A stretch of DNA of 20,681 bases from CAYRLZ01 sp964425275. Lineage in GTDB: Bacteria; Hydrothermota; Tepidihabitantia; Tepidihabitantales; JBDRVQ01. Shown one piece after another: positions 1-8,728 of the stretch. The first letter of the stretch is position 1. Every line of letters starts with the position of its first letter. The position numbers were made by a program, and so were the translations under genes. The stretch spans positions 1 through 20,681 of the forward strand of contig CAYRLZ010000046.1 in NCBI GenBank assembly GCA_964425275.1, written 5' to 3'. A model generated the notes under the pieces. That model was not told the DNA's origin. It searched no databases and saw nothing but the letters and a program-made list of their open reading frames with translations.

Positions 1-144
1 CTATTGGTAATCCTATTCTCTTTTCTATTGAGTGTTCTATTCTCCTTCCTATTGGGGATGCTATTCTCCGTCCTATTGGGGGTGCTACTAAGGATGCTAT
101 TCTCTCTCCTATAGAAAGTCCTATTCTTAGTCCTATGGGAAAGA
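1..144. repeat. 12-bp tandem array (CTAT core), 12 units, cut by the left edge
   Basis: Twelve consecutive 12-bp units, without a single indel, each begin CTATT or a one-base variant (CTACT, CTATA, CTATG). Position 11 is T in eleven of the twelve; the last unit is degenerate. The middle of the unit alternates between pyrimidine-rich (CTCCKTC) and G-rich (GGGGRTG) versions, most clearly at 37-84, so there is a 24-bp higher-order period in which neighbouring units could pair as TCTCC/GGGGA. One plus frame stays open through the array (3-155), but its variation falls on first and second codon positions while third positions stay T, which is not what protein selection looks like. I read it as a non-coding minisatellite-like array. 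It ends 11 bp before the lysS -35 box. Confidence 0.85.
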
Positions 145-155
145 CCAGAGAGTGA

Positions 156-184
156 TTGACATAAAGGGAATTTAGCGGTATATT
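156..184 (+). promoter_or_regulatory. Promoter of the lysS-selA operon
   Basis: TTGACA (156-161), a 17-bp spacer and TATATT (179-184). The -35 is perfect and the -10 matches 5 of 6. Transcription would start near 191, giving a leader of about 22 nt before the ATG at 213, without a clear Shine-Dalgarno sequence. Confidence 0.7.
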
Positions 185-212
185 ATATTTTATTAAAAAG
201 TATTTGGCGATT

Positions 213-1700
213 ATGTCCGAAGAAGTTATTAGAAAAGAAAAGTTGGAAAAGATTAAATCGCTGAATATCAATCCCTTTCCCTATTCTTTTGACCGCACCC
301 ATACCACTAAGGAGATAAAGGAAAAATTCACTGAACTTGCCACTCAGAAAAGAGAGGTCAAGACCAGTGGACGAATCTTAACGAAGCGGGAACATGGTAA
401 AACCACTTTTCAGACCATCGCCGATACCACCGGGAATATCCAAATCTATTTCCGTCAGGATATATTGGGCGATAAATATTCTATCCTCCAATTTTTTGAT
501 ATTGGCGATTTTATTGGTGTAAAGGGTGAGGTCTTCCAGACAAAGACCGGGGAGATTACAATTTTGGTAAAAGATTTTGTTCTTTTAGCGAAATCCCTCC
601 GTCCTCTACCGGAGAAGTGGCACGGCTTAAAGGATATTGAAAAGCGCTATCGCCAGCGCTACCTTGATACCTTAGTTAACCCCGAGGTGCGCGATATCTT
701 TATAAAACGGATGCGGATTATAAACCTCATCCGTCAATTCCTTTTGGACCGGGGATTTATTGAGGTAGATACCCCAATCCTCCAGCCGATTTATGGCGGT
801 GCCTTTGCCCAACCCTTCAAGACTCATTACACCGCTCTCAAACAGGAGATGTTTTTAAGGATTTCCGATGAGTTGTATCTCAAAAGGCTCTTAGTTGGTG
901 GTTTTGAGAAGGTCTTTGAAATCGGGAAGGACTTCCGTAATGAAGGTATTGACCGTTTCCATAATCCCGAATTTACCCAGGTTGAGGTCTATGAAGCCTA
1001 TAAGGATTATCGGGATATGATGGAATTAACCGAAGAACTCTTTCGCTTTATCTGCCTTAATCTCTCCGGCCAGGAGAAGATTTGTTATCAGGGGAAAGAG
1101 ATTGATTTTTCCGTCCCCTTCCAGAGGATTTCTTTTGTCCCGGCCTTAGCGAAGAGATTGGGCAAAGACCCACTTTCGCTTTCCCTTTCGGAATTGATTA
1201 AAATTGGCAAAGATTTGGGATTAGAGATTGGTGAGACACCGAGCCGAGCCAAGATGTTGGATAAACTATTTTCCGAACTTATCCAATCCGAAATTCACCA
1301 GCCGACGTTTATCTATGACCACCCCCGAATTACTACCCCCTTAGCCAAGGTCCATCGGGATAATCCGGAGTTAGTGGAGAGATTTGAACCGCTCATCGCC
1401 GGGATGGAAATGGGCAATGCCTTTTCTGAAGAAAATGACCCAATCCGCCAGCGGGAGAGGTTTTTAGAACTCATCGCCCAGAGAGATGAATTCACGGTGA
1501 TTGACGAAGACTTCTTAGAGGCATTGGAATATGGAATGCCACCAACCGCTGGTCTCGGTCTCGGGATTGACCGGATAGTGATGCTCTTCACCGATTGCCC
1601 TTCAATTAGGGATGTGATACCATTCCCCCAACTGCGCGGTAGTGCCCCAGACCGAGTCCAAGGCAAAGCGCAAGATAGAGAGAGACAAAACGGAGAGTGA
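213..1700 (+). CDS. lysS: Lysyl-tRNA synthetase, class II
   Basis: Charges tRNA-Lys with lysine using ATP in the cytoplasm. The 495-residue protein has the class II LysRS layout: an N-terminal OB-fold anticodon-binding domain (about 50-150) and a catalytic core. Motif 2 is FRNEGIDRFHNPEFT from F241, with the family R-N-E, and motif 3 is GLGLGIDR from G447, with R454 as the ATP-binding arginine. The frame opens at a TTG at 204, but the ATG at 213 begins the usual family sequence (MSEEVIRKEKLEKI) and is preferred. After the normal family end (PFPQLR) there is a polar tail of about 20 residues. The stop lies 1 nt before the next start, so this is the first gene of a six-gene operon. Confidence 0.96.
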   Translation: MSEEVIRKEKLEKIKSLNINPFPYSFDRTHTTKEIKEKFTELATQKREVKTSGRILTKREHGKTTFQTIADTTGNIQIYFRQDILGDKYSILQFFDIGDFIGVKGEVFQTKTGEITILVKDFVLLAKSLRPLPEKWHGLKDIEKRYRQRYLDTLVNPEVRDIFIKRMRIINLIRQFLLDRGFIEVDTPILQPIYGGAFAQPFKTHYTALKQEMFLRISDELYLKRLLVGGFEKVFEIGKDFRNEGIDRFHNPEFTQVEVYEAYKDYRDMMELTEELFRFICLNLSGQEKICYQGKEIDFSVPFQRISFVPALAKRLGKDPLSLSLSELIKIGKDLGLEIGETPSRAKMLDKLFSELIQSEIHQPTFIYDHPRITTPLAKVHRDNPELVERFEPLIAGMEMGNAFSEENDPIRQRERFLELIAQRDEFTVIDEDFLEALEYGMPPTAGLGLGIDRIVMLFTDCPSIRDVIPFPQLRGSAPDRVQGKAQDRERQNGE

Positions 1701-1701
1701 G

Positions 1702-2895
1702 ATGTTAGAATTTTTCTTGGCGAAACGATACATTAAGGCCAAGAAAGGGATATCGCTAATCGCTATCCTGGGGGTGATGGTCGGCGTCGCCTCAATTACC
1801 GTCGTCCTCTCGGTAATCAATGGCTTCCACCAGGAATTGAAAAAGAGAATCCTTGGGGCAACGCCCCATATCGTGATTACTAAATATGGCTACGAACCGA
1901 TAGAAGATTTCCACAAACTCAAAGAGAAGATTGAAAAATTTCCCGAGATTATCCATACCGCCCCTTTTGTTTATGCCAAGACCTTAATCCAATCCGCGGT
2001 CGCTTCCGATGGTGTGGTGCTCCGAGGCATAATTCCCGAAGAAGAGAAGAAAATAACCGAGATTGACCGAACAATCGTATCTGGGAAGTTTGACCCTTCC
2101 GAAAATGGAGTTATCTTAGGAATTGATTTGGCTAATCTCCTAAGGGTTCGGGTTGGTGATAAAATAACCTTGGTCTCACCGACTCAGCGCATCAAGACCC
2201 CCCTCGGTGAACTATCGGTCACTCGGGACTACACCGTCCAGGGTATCTTTGACTGCGGTATGTATGATTATAATGCATCTTTTGTCTACCTCTCATTAAA
2301 AGAGATGCAGGAGTTTTTGAATATCGGGGAAAAGGTCTCCGGGATAGAAATAAAGGTGAAGGACATCTATCAAGCAAAAGACCTGGGTAGCCGAATAAGG
2401 GACGAGTTAGGACTTCCCTACCAATCACTGGACTGGATGACAGCGAATAAAAACCTCTTCACCGCCCTCCGCTTAGAGAAGGTGGTAACCTTTATTGTCT
2501 TAGCCCTAATTATCCTTGTTGCCTGTTTTAATATCATTGCCATCCTTACTTTAATGGTCGTCAGGAAGACAAAGGAGATTGGTATCCTAAAGGCGATGGG
2601 GGCCAAGACGAGCCGAATCACTAAGACCTTTATCCTCTTCGGTCTCCTCTTAGGGGTAATTGGCAGTGGTTTAGGCATCATCGTTGGGTTTATCATCTCT
2701 TCTTTATTGTCTCGGTATCAGTTTATAAAATTGCCGGGCGATGTCTATTTTATCAAAAAGCTCCCGACTTTGATTCAACCCTCCGATTTTATCATTACCG
2801 CCAGCCTGGCAATTTTAATTACCCTCCTGGCGACAATCTATCCGGCGGTAAAGGCGGCGAAATTAGTCCCCACCTCGGCTCTAAGATATGAATAG
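1702..2895 (+). CDS. Lipoprotein-releasing ABC transporter permease (LolC/LolE family)
   Basis: Inner-membrane permease that, with a LolD ATPase, extracts lipoproteins for delivery to the outer membrane. The 397-residue protein shows the LolC/E/MacB topology: a helix at about 16-41, a large periplasmic domain (about 42-255), and three C-terminal helices in the FtsX domain (about 261-287, 310-338, 364-390). The N-terminal LAKRYIKAKKG and the VINGFHQEL stretch after the first helix are typical of the family. The frame extends upstream into lysS, but the ATG at 1702 has GGAG at 1692-1695 and gives the standard N-terminus. Only one permease gene is present, so the transporter may be a homodimer as in species with a single LolF-like protein; that is inference. 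Confidence 0.88.
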   Translation: MLEFFLAKRYIKAKKGISLIAILGVMVGVASITVVLSVINGFHQELKKRILGATPHIVITKYGYEPIEDFHKLKEKIEKFPEIIHTAPFVYAKTLIQSAVASDGVVLRGIIPEEEKKITEIDRTIVSGKFDPSENGVILGIDLANLLRVRVGDKITLVSPTQRIKTPLGELSVTRDYTVQGIFDCGMYDYNASFVYLSLKEMQEFLNIGEKVSGIEIKVKDIYQAKDLGSRIRDELGLPYQSLDWMTANKNLFTALRLEKVVTFIVLALIILVACFNIIAILTLMVVRKTKEIGILKAMGAKTSRITKTFILFGLLLGVIGSGLGIIVGFIISSLLSRYQFIKLPGDVYFIKKLPTLIQPSDFIITASLAILITLLATIYPAVKAAKLVPTSALRYE

Positions 2896-2928
2896 AATGA
2901 AAACGCAAAACACCTTTGAACTTATAAA

Positions 2929-3612
2929 ATGAAGACAATTGTTGAAGGTCGGGAAATAAAAAAATCTTTCAACTTAAAATCCGAGGTCTTAGAGGTATTA
3001 AAGGGAGTAAATCTATCAGTGAAAGAAGGAGAGATGGTTGGGATATTTGGACCATCCGGCTCAGGCAAATCTACGCTTCTTTACATCCTTTCCGGGCTTG
3101 ACCGACCAACGCAGGGGCAGGTCTTCTTTTTAGGAGAGGAGATTACCTCTCTCTCCGAAGAAGAACTGTTTGATTTCCGCAATAGAAAGATTGGTCTCCT
3201 CTTCCAATTCCATTATCTCCTTCCGGAATTTACCGCCTTAGAAAATGTGATGCTTCCCTTACTAATTCGTGGTGAAGATATAAAAAAAGCGAGCGAAAAA
3301 TCCCGGGCACTCTTAACCGAGGTAGAAATGGCAGGAAGAATAAACCACAAACCCGAGGAACTCTCCGGCGGGGAAAAGCAAAGGGTAAGTTTAGCCCGGG
3401 CATTAATCGGCGAACCGCTCCTTCTTTTCCTGGACGAGCCAACCGGTAACCTTGACGCCCAGCACGCCGAAGACCTCCTCCGGCTCTTGAAGAAGTTAAA
3501 CACCGAGAGGCAGACAACCATGCTCATCGTCAGCCATAATGAAAAGGTTAAAGAGTTTGTCAATAATGTATACTATCTAAGAGATGGGAGAATTACTAAT
3601 GAAAAGATGTGA
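2929..3612 (+). CDS. lolD: Lipoprotein-releasing ABC transporter ATPase (LolD family)
   Basis: ATPase partner of the permease just upstream. At 227 residues it is normal LolD/MacB-ATPase length and all motifs are intact: Walker A GPSGSGKST (41-49), the Q-loop in LLFQFHYLLPEF, signature LSGGEKQRV (145-153), Walker B LLLFLDEP (164-171, catalytic E170) and the switch histidine H203 in VSHN. It is separated from the permease by 33 nt and its 3' end overlaps mcsA by 14 nt. No good Shine-Dalgarno precedes the ATG, so translation may depend on coupling. LolD, MacB-type and FtsE-type ATPases are close relatives; the LolC/E-type neighbour decides the call. Confidence 0.88.
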   Translation: MKTIVEGREIKKSFNLKSEVLEVLKGVNLSVKEGEMVGIFGPSGSGKSTLLYILSGLDRPTQGQVFFLGEEITSLSEEELFDFRNRKIGLLFQFHYLLPEFTALENVMLPLLIRGEDIKKASEKSRALLTEVEMAGRINHKPEELSGGEKQRVSLARALIGEPLLLFLDEPTGNLDAQHAEDLLRLLKKLNTERQTTMLIVSHNEKVKEFVNNVYYLRDGRITNEKM

Positions 3613-4090
3613 CCTCTGCCAAAAAAGACCGGCCACCCAGGTGATTGAGCAGATTGGTGAAGAAGGGCAAATCACCGAATTACATATTTGTGAGGAATGC
3701 GCTAAGAAAAAAGGGGTCATCCCAATGAAAGAACTTAAGACAATCATCCAAATCTTAGAAGAACTAAAAAATCAGATTATCAAAGAAGATACCAATTTAG
3801 TCTGTCCCCAATGCTCGCTCACCTTTGCCAATTTCAAGGCCCTGGGCCGGCTCGGGTGTCCGGAATGCTATTCGGCCTTCCGGGAAAAACTCCAACCGAT
3901 AATTAAAGAACTGCATAATGCCGATAAACATATCGGCAAAAAGATTGGCGAAACGACAAGACAAGAATGGCGAATAATCCAAAGACGCCTCGAGCAAGAG
4001 TTAAAAGAGGCCATAGAAAAAGAAGACTACGAAAAAGCGGCGAGCATCCGCGATGAGATGAAGAAATACGAAGACAAACCAAAAATATGA
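3599..4090 (+). CDS. mcsA: McsA, zinc-binding activator of the protein-arginine kinase
   Basis: Small cytoplasmic zinc protein that in Firmicutes activates the McsB kinase. The 163-residue product has four CxxC pairs (C4/C7, C31/C34, C69/C72, C87/C90), the McsA arrangement of two zinc sites, then a C-terminal UVR helix-pair (about 123-158, EQELKEAIEKEDYEKAASIRDEM). An in-frame ATG exists 15 nt upstream, but the GGAG at 3588-3591 sits 7 nt before the ATG at 3599, so that start is used; it lies inside the end of lolD. The stop codon overlaps the mcsB start as ATGA. The mcsA-mcsB pair is conserved in Firmicutes, where ctsR precedes and clpC follows; neither is here. Confidence 0.88.
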   Translation: MKRCDLCQKRPATQVIEQIGEEGQITELHICEECAKKKGVIPMKELKTIIQILEELKNQIIKEDTNLVCPQCSLTFANFKALGRLGCPECYSAFREKLQPIIKELHNADKHIGKKIGETTRQEWRIIQRRLEQELKEAIEKEDYEKAASIRDEMKKYEDKPKI

Positions 4091-5139
4091 AAAAGGAATA
4101 TTTAGGTGAGTGGCTTTTGCCCGGAGGACCACATTCGGATATTATCCTCTCCAGCCGCATCCGCCTCGCCCGTAATATCAAGACCTTTCCCTTTCTGACC
4201 CGTTCCACCCGGGAAATTCAAGAAAAAATTCGGGAGATGGTAAGGGAGGTGCTAACAGAAAACGGTCTCCTGAAAAAAGGGAGTTTCTTTACCAATGAAG
4301 AACTCTCGCCCTTAAAACTCCAATTTCTCTTGGAACGGCACCTCATCCCCTTAGATTTTCTTGGCTCCCGGATGCACCGCGGATTATATGTCAGTAAAGA
4401 TGAGACACTCTCTATTTTAATTAACGAAGAGGACCATTTGCGATTACAGGTCTTAACCTCTGGTCTAAATTTCTTTCCGGCTTACGAAAAGATTGAAAAA
4501 CTGGACAACCGCTTAGCGGAAAAGTTGCCTTATGCCTTTTCTTCGGAACTCGGTTTCCTTACCGCCTGTCCAACCAATGTCGGGACCGGGATGCGGGCCT
4601 CATTTTTTATCCACCTCCCCGGATTGGTGATAACCAAAGAGATAGAAAAGATTCTCCGAAGTCTTTTGGCGATGGGGCTGGTGGCTAGGGGAATTTACGG
4701 CGAGGGCAGTGAAACCAAAGGAAATCTCTTCCAAATCTCTAATCAGATTACCCTCGGTCTTACTGAGACCGAAATCTTGGAGAAGGTGACAAAGGTCGGG
4801 GAAGAGATTCTTAATTATGAGCGGCGCGCCCAAGAGTTTCTCTTGAAAAATTTGCGGTTATCGGTGGAAGATAAAATCTACCGCGCCTATGCCACCTTAA
4901 AAAATGCCCGGCTTCTTACCTCCGAAGAGACGATAAACTTATTACTGATGGTTCGGTTCGGCATTGTCGCCGAACTAATAAAAGATGTTGACCTCAAGAC
5001 AATCAATACCCTGCTTATCCTCACCAAACCGGCTAATCTCCAGATATATTATAATAAAGAAATGAGCCCAAAGGAGCGCGATGAGAAACGGGCTGAGTTA
5101 GTCAGGTCATTCTTAAAGGATAGAGGCAACGGTCGTTAA
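4087..5139 (+). CDS. mcsB: Protein-arginine kinase McsB
   Basis: Phosphorylates arginine residues in proteins, in Firmicutes marking them for ClpC/ClpP degradation. The 350-residue protein has an intact phosphagen-kinase fold: SSRIRLARN (22-30), INEEDHLRLQ (112-121), CPTNVGTGMRAS from C161, which matches the conserved cysteine of B. subtilis McsB, and RGIYGEGSE (201-209) carrying the catalytic glutamate region. Near the C-terminus is RDEKRA (331-336), a match to the RDxxRA phosphoarginine-sensing motif characteristic of McsB and absent from creatine or arginine kinases. This makes McsB, rather than a generic guanidino kinase, the right call. It overlaps mcsA by 4 nt and ends 17 nt before selA. 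Confidence 0.93.
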   Translation: MKKEYLGEWLLPGGPHSDIILSSRIRLARNIKTFPFLTRSTREIQEKIREMVREVLTENGLLKKGSFFTNEELSPLKLQFLLERHLIPLDFLGSRMHRGLYVSKDETLSILINEEDHLRLQVLTSGLNFFPAYEKIEKLDNRLAEKLPYAFSSELGFLTACPTNVGTGMRASFFIHLPGLVITKEIEKILRSLLAMGLVARGIYGEGSETKGNLFQISNQITLGLTETEILEKVTKVGEEILNYERRAQEFLLKNLRLSVEDKIYRAYATLKNARLLTSEETINLLLMVRFGIVAELIKDVDLKTINTLLILTKPANLQIYYNKEMSPKERDEKRAELVRSFLKDRGNGR

Positions 5140-5156
5140 ATTCTCAATTAGGAAGG

Positions 5157-6533
5157 ATGGCGAAAGATATCCCGGCCCTTTTTAGAAACCTGCCGGCAAT
5201 TGATAATTTGCTGCGGCGGGAAGAGGTAATTGCCTTGTTGAAGAGATTTCCTCGGGAGTTAGTTGTCAATCAACTAAGAGAAGAATTAAATCGCCTCCGG
5301 CGCGATATTGAAGAAGGGAAAATCACCGAGATAAAAATTGAGGCAATAATTAAAAACTGTGCCAATCAGTTAAGACCTTCTTTAAGGCGGGCAATCCAGG
5401 GGTTGGGGATTATCCTTCATACCGGATTGGGTCGGGCGCCCCTTTCCCCAAGTGCCCGGGAGGCTCTTTTGGCGGTCAGTGAAAATTTCTGTAATCTGGA
5501 AATTACCGAGACCGGCCGGCGGGGTTCTCGATATCGCCACATTGAAAGATTATTGCAACTGCTTACTGGTGCCGAGAGTGGGATGATTGTCAACAACAAT
5601 GCCGGTGCTACCCTTTTAGTCTTAAACACCCTGGCCCAGGGAAGAGAGGTAATTGTCTCGCGCGGTGAGTTGATTGAGATTGGCGGGGCATTTCGTCTGC
5701 CTGAGGTTATGGCGAAAAGCGGTGCCCGGTTGGTTGAGGTCGGCACAACCAACCGCACCCACCTCCGGGATTATCGGGAGGCAATTAATCCCAATACCGC
5801 CCTAATCTTAAAGGTTCATAAGAGTAATTATGAGATTATCGGCTTCACCAAAGAAGTGCCATTAAAAGAACTCACCGCCTTAGGAAAAGAGTTTAATATT
5901 CCCGTTGTCCATGACCTGGGGAGTGGCGCCTTGATTGACCTGTCAAGATATGGACTACCCAAAGAGCCGGTTGTCTCAGAAAGTATAAAAGACAAAGCGG
6001 ACATCTGTCTATTTTCTGGTGATAAACTCTTAGGTGGACCCCAAGCCGGGGTAATTATTGGTCAAAGAGAACTGATTGAGCGGATTAAGAAGAACCCGCT
6101 CACCCGTGCCTTACGATGCGACAAACTGACCTTTGCCGTTATGGAGGCAACTCTTAGATTATTTTTAGATGAAGAGAAACTGAAAAGGGAACACCCGGTG
6201 CTCAATCTTTTACGGAAAGATGTAAAGGAGATTGAAAGGGCGGCTAAGATGGTCGGTCGGGCACTAAGGGATATTAAAGAAGTGGAGTGGAAAATTCAGG
6301 ATAATTTTTCCTTGATTGGCGGTGGTTCTTTGGCGACGACAAAAATACCAACCAAGGTCTTAGCCATTAGGCCAAAGAGGTTTTCGCCCGAAGAGTTGGC
6401 AACTCGTCTCCGTCAGCAGGATATTCCAATCTTCGGTCGCGTGGAAAATGACTGGTATCTCTTAGACTTCCGCACAATAAGAAAAGATGAAGTAAAGATT
6501 GTAAAGGAAAGCCTCTTAAATTGCCTCCAGTAA
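5157..6533 (+). CDS. selA: L-seryl-tRNA(Sec) selenium transferase
   Basis: PLP enzyme that converts Ser-tRNA(Sec) to Sec-tRNA(Sec) with selenophosphate. At 458 residues it matches bacterial SelA throughout: an N-terminal tRNA-binding region with LPAIDNLLRR (12-21), IVNNNAGATLLVLN, IVSRGELIEIGGAFRLP, VGTTNRTHLRDY, and FSGDKLLGGPQAG with the PLP lysine at K290. The start fits the family N-terminus, although GGAAGG lies directly against the ATG, closer than usual for a ribosome site; coupling to mcsB 17 nt upstream may help. It is the last gene of the operon. selB, selD and tRNA-Sec are not in the window. Confidence 0.96.
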   Translation: MAKDIPALFRNLPAIDNLLRREEVIALLKRFPRELVVNQLREELNRLRRDIEEGKITEIKIEAIIKNCANQLRPSLRRAIQGLGIILHTGLGRAPLSPSAREALLAVSENFCNLEITETGRRGSRYRHIERLLQLLTGAESGMIVNNNAGATLLVLNTLAQGREVIVSRGELIEIGGAFRLPEVMAKSGARLVEVGTTNRTHLRDYREAINPNTALILKVHKSNYEIIGFTKEVPLKELTALGKEFNIPVVHDLGSGALIDLSRYGLPKEPVVSESIKDKADICLFSGDKLLGGPQAGVIIGQRELIERIKKNPLTRALRCDKLTFAVMEATLRLFLDEEKLKREHPVLNLLRKDVKEIERAAKMVGRALRDIKEVEWKIQDNFSLIGGGSLATTKIPTKVLAIRPKRFSPEELATRLRQQDIPIFGRVENDWYLLDFRTIRKDEVKIVKESLLNCLQ

Positions 6534-6547
6534 AAAATCGGTCTTTA

Positions 6548-6568
6548 AGTCAAGAAGCGAACTTGACT
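6548..6568. terminator. Possible terminator between convergent selA and the radical SAM gene
   Basis: A 7-bp inverted repeat (AGTCAAG, 7-nt loop, CTTGACT) lies in the 60-bp gap where the two transcription units meet. The stem is AT-rich and there is no strong T tract on the plus strand, so it is a weak candidate. Confidence 0.35.
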
Positions 6569-6593
6569 AAAAAGTAGTTAATCCCGGTGATAC

Positions 6594-7952
6594 CTATGGG
6601 GTCTCGCGGGGTAGGATTTCTATCCCCGGCGCGGCCGCCTCTTCTTTTAACCAGGATTGGACATCGGTCGTGCGGTATAACATCCGCTTGTAGGAGAAGT
6701 TTAAGATTAAGAGCGGTACACCGGTGAGCAGGATATTTTTCCGGGCATGCCAGATTCGTTTGAATATTGATTTAGTGGAGTAAAAGTTCCACCAGGCCCA
6801 ATCCAGACCCTCCTGTAATTCCTCAACCGTCATATTTTTCGGTCGGAAGACTGTATGTCCGCAGTCGTAAAGTCGCCAATTGGTCGAGATGATTCGCCCT
6901 TCTTCCCGGAGCCGTCTCTCCAATCTTGTCCCGGGATAAGGGGTTAAAATTCCGAAAGAGGCTAAGGCGAGGTTATTATCCAGAGCAAAGGCCAGCGTCT
7001 TCTCAAATATTGACTTGTCATCCGTATCCATTCCAAAGATAAAAGAGCCTTCAATCATAATCCCGGCATCGTGAATCCGCTTTATCTTATCTTTCATATC
7101 CTTTACCTTTTGGAATCCTTTATTCAACTCTTGCAAACTATCCTGACTTACCGATTCGAAGCCGATAAAGACACCTTTACACCCACTCGCCGCGGCCAGT
7201 TTTAGTAGTTCCGGGTCATCGGCGATTGATAGGTCGGCCTGCCCCAGCCAACTCTTTTTTAATGGAATAAGGGCGGAAAATAGTTGTTTGGCATAACTTT
7301 TGTTGCCAATAATGTTGTCGTCCAAAAATCCAATTAAGGGGCGTTTTATTTTTTCTATCTCTTCAAGAACTTTAGCGATTGGCCGCTTGCGGTAGTTTTT
7401 TCCCATAAAGAGATGAGCCGAGCAGAAATCACAGTCAAAAGGACAGCCCCGGGTCACCTGAAGAAGCGAGGTAATAATATAACCCTTATGCTTGAAGATT
7501 GCCCGACGGGGAAGGGGGATATCGGCCGCCTCGGTATTCTTATTTGCCTGATAGATTGGCTTCAGTTCCTTTCTTCTAAAATCATCCACTAAAATTGGCC
7601 AAATATATTCCGCCTCACCAATCACTACCGAATCGGCATATTGTAGTGCCTCATAAGGTAATACCGAGGGGTGAATTCCACCCATGACCACCTTCGCGCC
7701 TCTTTTTTTGAATTCTCGCGCGATTTGATAGGCTCGGGGTGCGGTAACGGTCATAGAGGTAATCCCAACCAAATCAGCCCCGCTATCAAAATTGATGTCG
7801 TGCATATTTTCATCAAAGTAATAGACCTCAATATCCGGTGGTGTCAGTGCCGCCAGAATCCCTAAGGAAATTTGTGGCAGACGAAATGCCCTCCCTTTCA
7901 TCCGCCGTTTCTTTTCGTCTTCAAATGAGGGGACAATTAAATCAATCCGCAT
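6594..7952 (-). CDS. B12-binding-domain radical SAM protein
   Basis: A 452-residue radical SAM enzyme of the cobalamin-binding subfamily (class B methylase/HpnJ-like architecture). Residues about 1-140 form the Rossmann-like B12-binding domain (GADLVGITSMTVTAPRAY, VVMGGIHPSVLPYEAL), which here lacks a DxHxxG motif, so cobalamin may be bound base-on or not at all. The radical SAM core follows, with the [4Fe-4S] cysteines C170, C174 and C177 in CPFDCDFC, then GFESVSQDSLQELNKGF and a C-terminal YPGTRLERRLREEGRI segment typical of this group. Its substrate cannot be told from sequence. It lies 74 nt downstream of comF on the same strand and is probably cotranscribed; there is no obvious promoter or Shine-Dalgarno. 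Confidence 0.85.
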   Translation of the reverse strand: MRIDLIVPSFEDEKKRRMKGRAFRLPQISLGILAALTPPDIEVYYFDENMHDINFDSGADLVGITSMTVTAPRAYQIAREFKKRGAKVVMGGIHPSVLPYEALQYADSVVIGEAEYIWPILVDDFRRKELKPIYQANKNTEAADIPLPRRAIFKHKGYIITSLLQVTRGCPFDCDFCSAHLFMGKNYRKRPIAKVLEEIEKIKRPLIGFLDDNIIGNKSYAKQLFSALIPLKKSWLGQADLSIADDPELLKLAAASGCKGVFIGFESVSQDSLQELNKGFQKVKDMKDKIKRIHDAGIMIEGSFIFGMDTDDKSIFEKTLAFALDNNLALASFGILTPYPGTRLERRLREEGRIISTNWRLYDCGHTVFRPKNMTVEELQEGLDWAWWNFYSTKSIFKRIWHARKNILLTGVPLLILNFSYKRMLYRTTDVQSWLKEEAAAPGIEILPRETP

Positions 7953-8026
7953 AGCACGCCAAGACCGTGTCCGTTAACCGAAAAGGCCACGGAAGACGGG
8001 TCACGAATCACGGTTTTCCCTAACAT

Positions 8027-8728
8027 TTATCCTTTGGCAATGACCAAGCCATAGACCTCTTTCGCTCCGTTTTCCTTTAAGACCTCAGCCGCGGCTGATA
8101 GGGTAGCACCGGAGGTTGTGACATCATCAACCAGGATAAGATTCTTTCCGGAGACGTCAAATCCCTTTCGGAAGGCAAAGGCATCGGCGATATTCTTAAA
8201 CCGCTCTTCGGTTGATAAACAAGTTTGACTTTTTGTATTCTTTCGCCGGCAGAGGCAGGGATAGAATTCCCGTCCGGTATTCTCGCCAATCCTTTGGGCA
8301 AGAATCTCTGATTGGTTATAACCCCTTTCCCTTATCTTTGCTCGATGCAAAGGGATGGGCACAAGATAGTCAGCATTTTTCAAAATCGGGTCATCCGTTA
8401 AAAGTTGCGATAAGGCATCGCCTAAAATCGCACCTAATCTCGTTTTACCTTTATACTTAAATTCATCAATCAGATTGGTGAAGGGTGGGACGTATAAGCT
8501 GAGGGCCCTTATTCTTTCTAACCCTAATTTCATCCGGCATTCTTTACACCTTCCGCCGTAAGGAACCGGTCTTCCGCATTGCGGGCAGACCCCTAAGGCC
8601 GAGGTGAAGAGCCGTTGCCGGCAATCAAAACAAAGCCAATCTCTTTCTATCTCCTTATCACAACCCAGACAGAGCAGCGGGTAAAAAAATGATAGAACGG
8701 TCTTAAAGAGATTGCCCGCAATACTCAT
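8027..8728 (-). CDS. ComF-family phosphoribosyltransferase-like protein
   Basis: A 233-residue ComF/GntX-type protein. The N-terminus carries a double CxxC zinc ribbon (CLGCDKEI, CFDC, CPQCGRP, CKEC). The C-terminal half is a type I phosphoribosyltransferase domain with the PRPP motif ILVDDVTTSGAT (D201, D202). ComF proteins function in DNA uptake in competent bacteria, but many homologues have no proven role; no other competence gene is in the window. The start codon overlaps the lgt stop as ATGA, so it is translationally coupled to lgt. Confidence 0.88.
   Translation of the reverse strand: MSIAGNLFKTVLSFFYPLLCLGCDKEIERDWLCFDCRQRLFTSALGVCPQCGRPVPYGGRCKECRMKLGLERIRALSLYVPPFTNLIDEFKYKGKTRLGAILGDALSQLLTDDPILKNADYLVPIPLHRAKIRERGYNQSEILAQRIGENTGREFYPCLCRRKNTKSQTCLSTEERFKNIADAFAFRKGFDVSGKNLILVDDVTTSGATLSAAAEVLKENGAKEVYGLVIAKG

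Noticed and set aside
3..155. Open plus-strand frame through the left array, ending at a TGA just before the promoter
   Set aside because: Variation falls on first and second codon positions with third positions fixed as T, and no start codon is visible, so the repeat itself explains the open frame.
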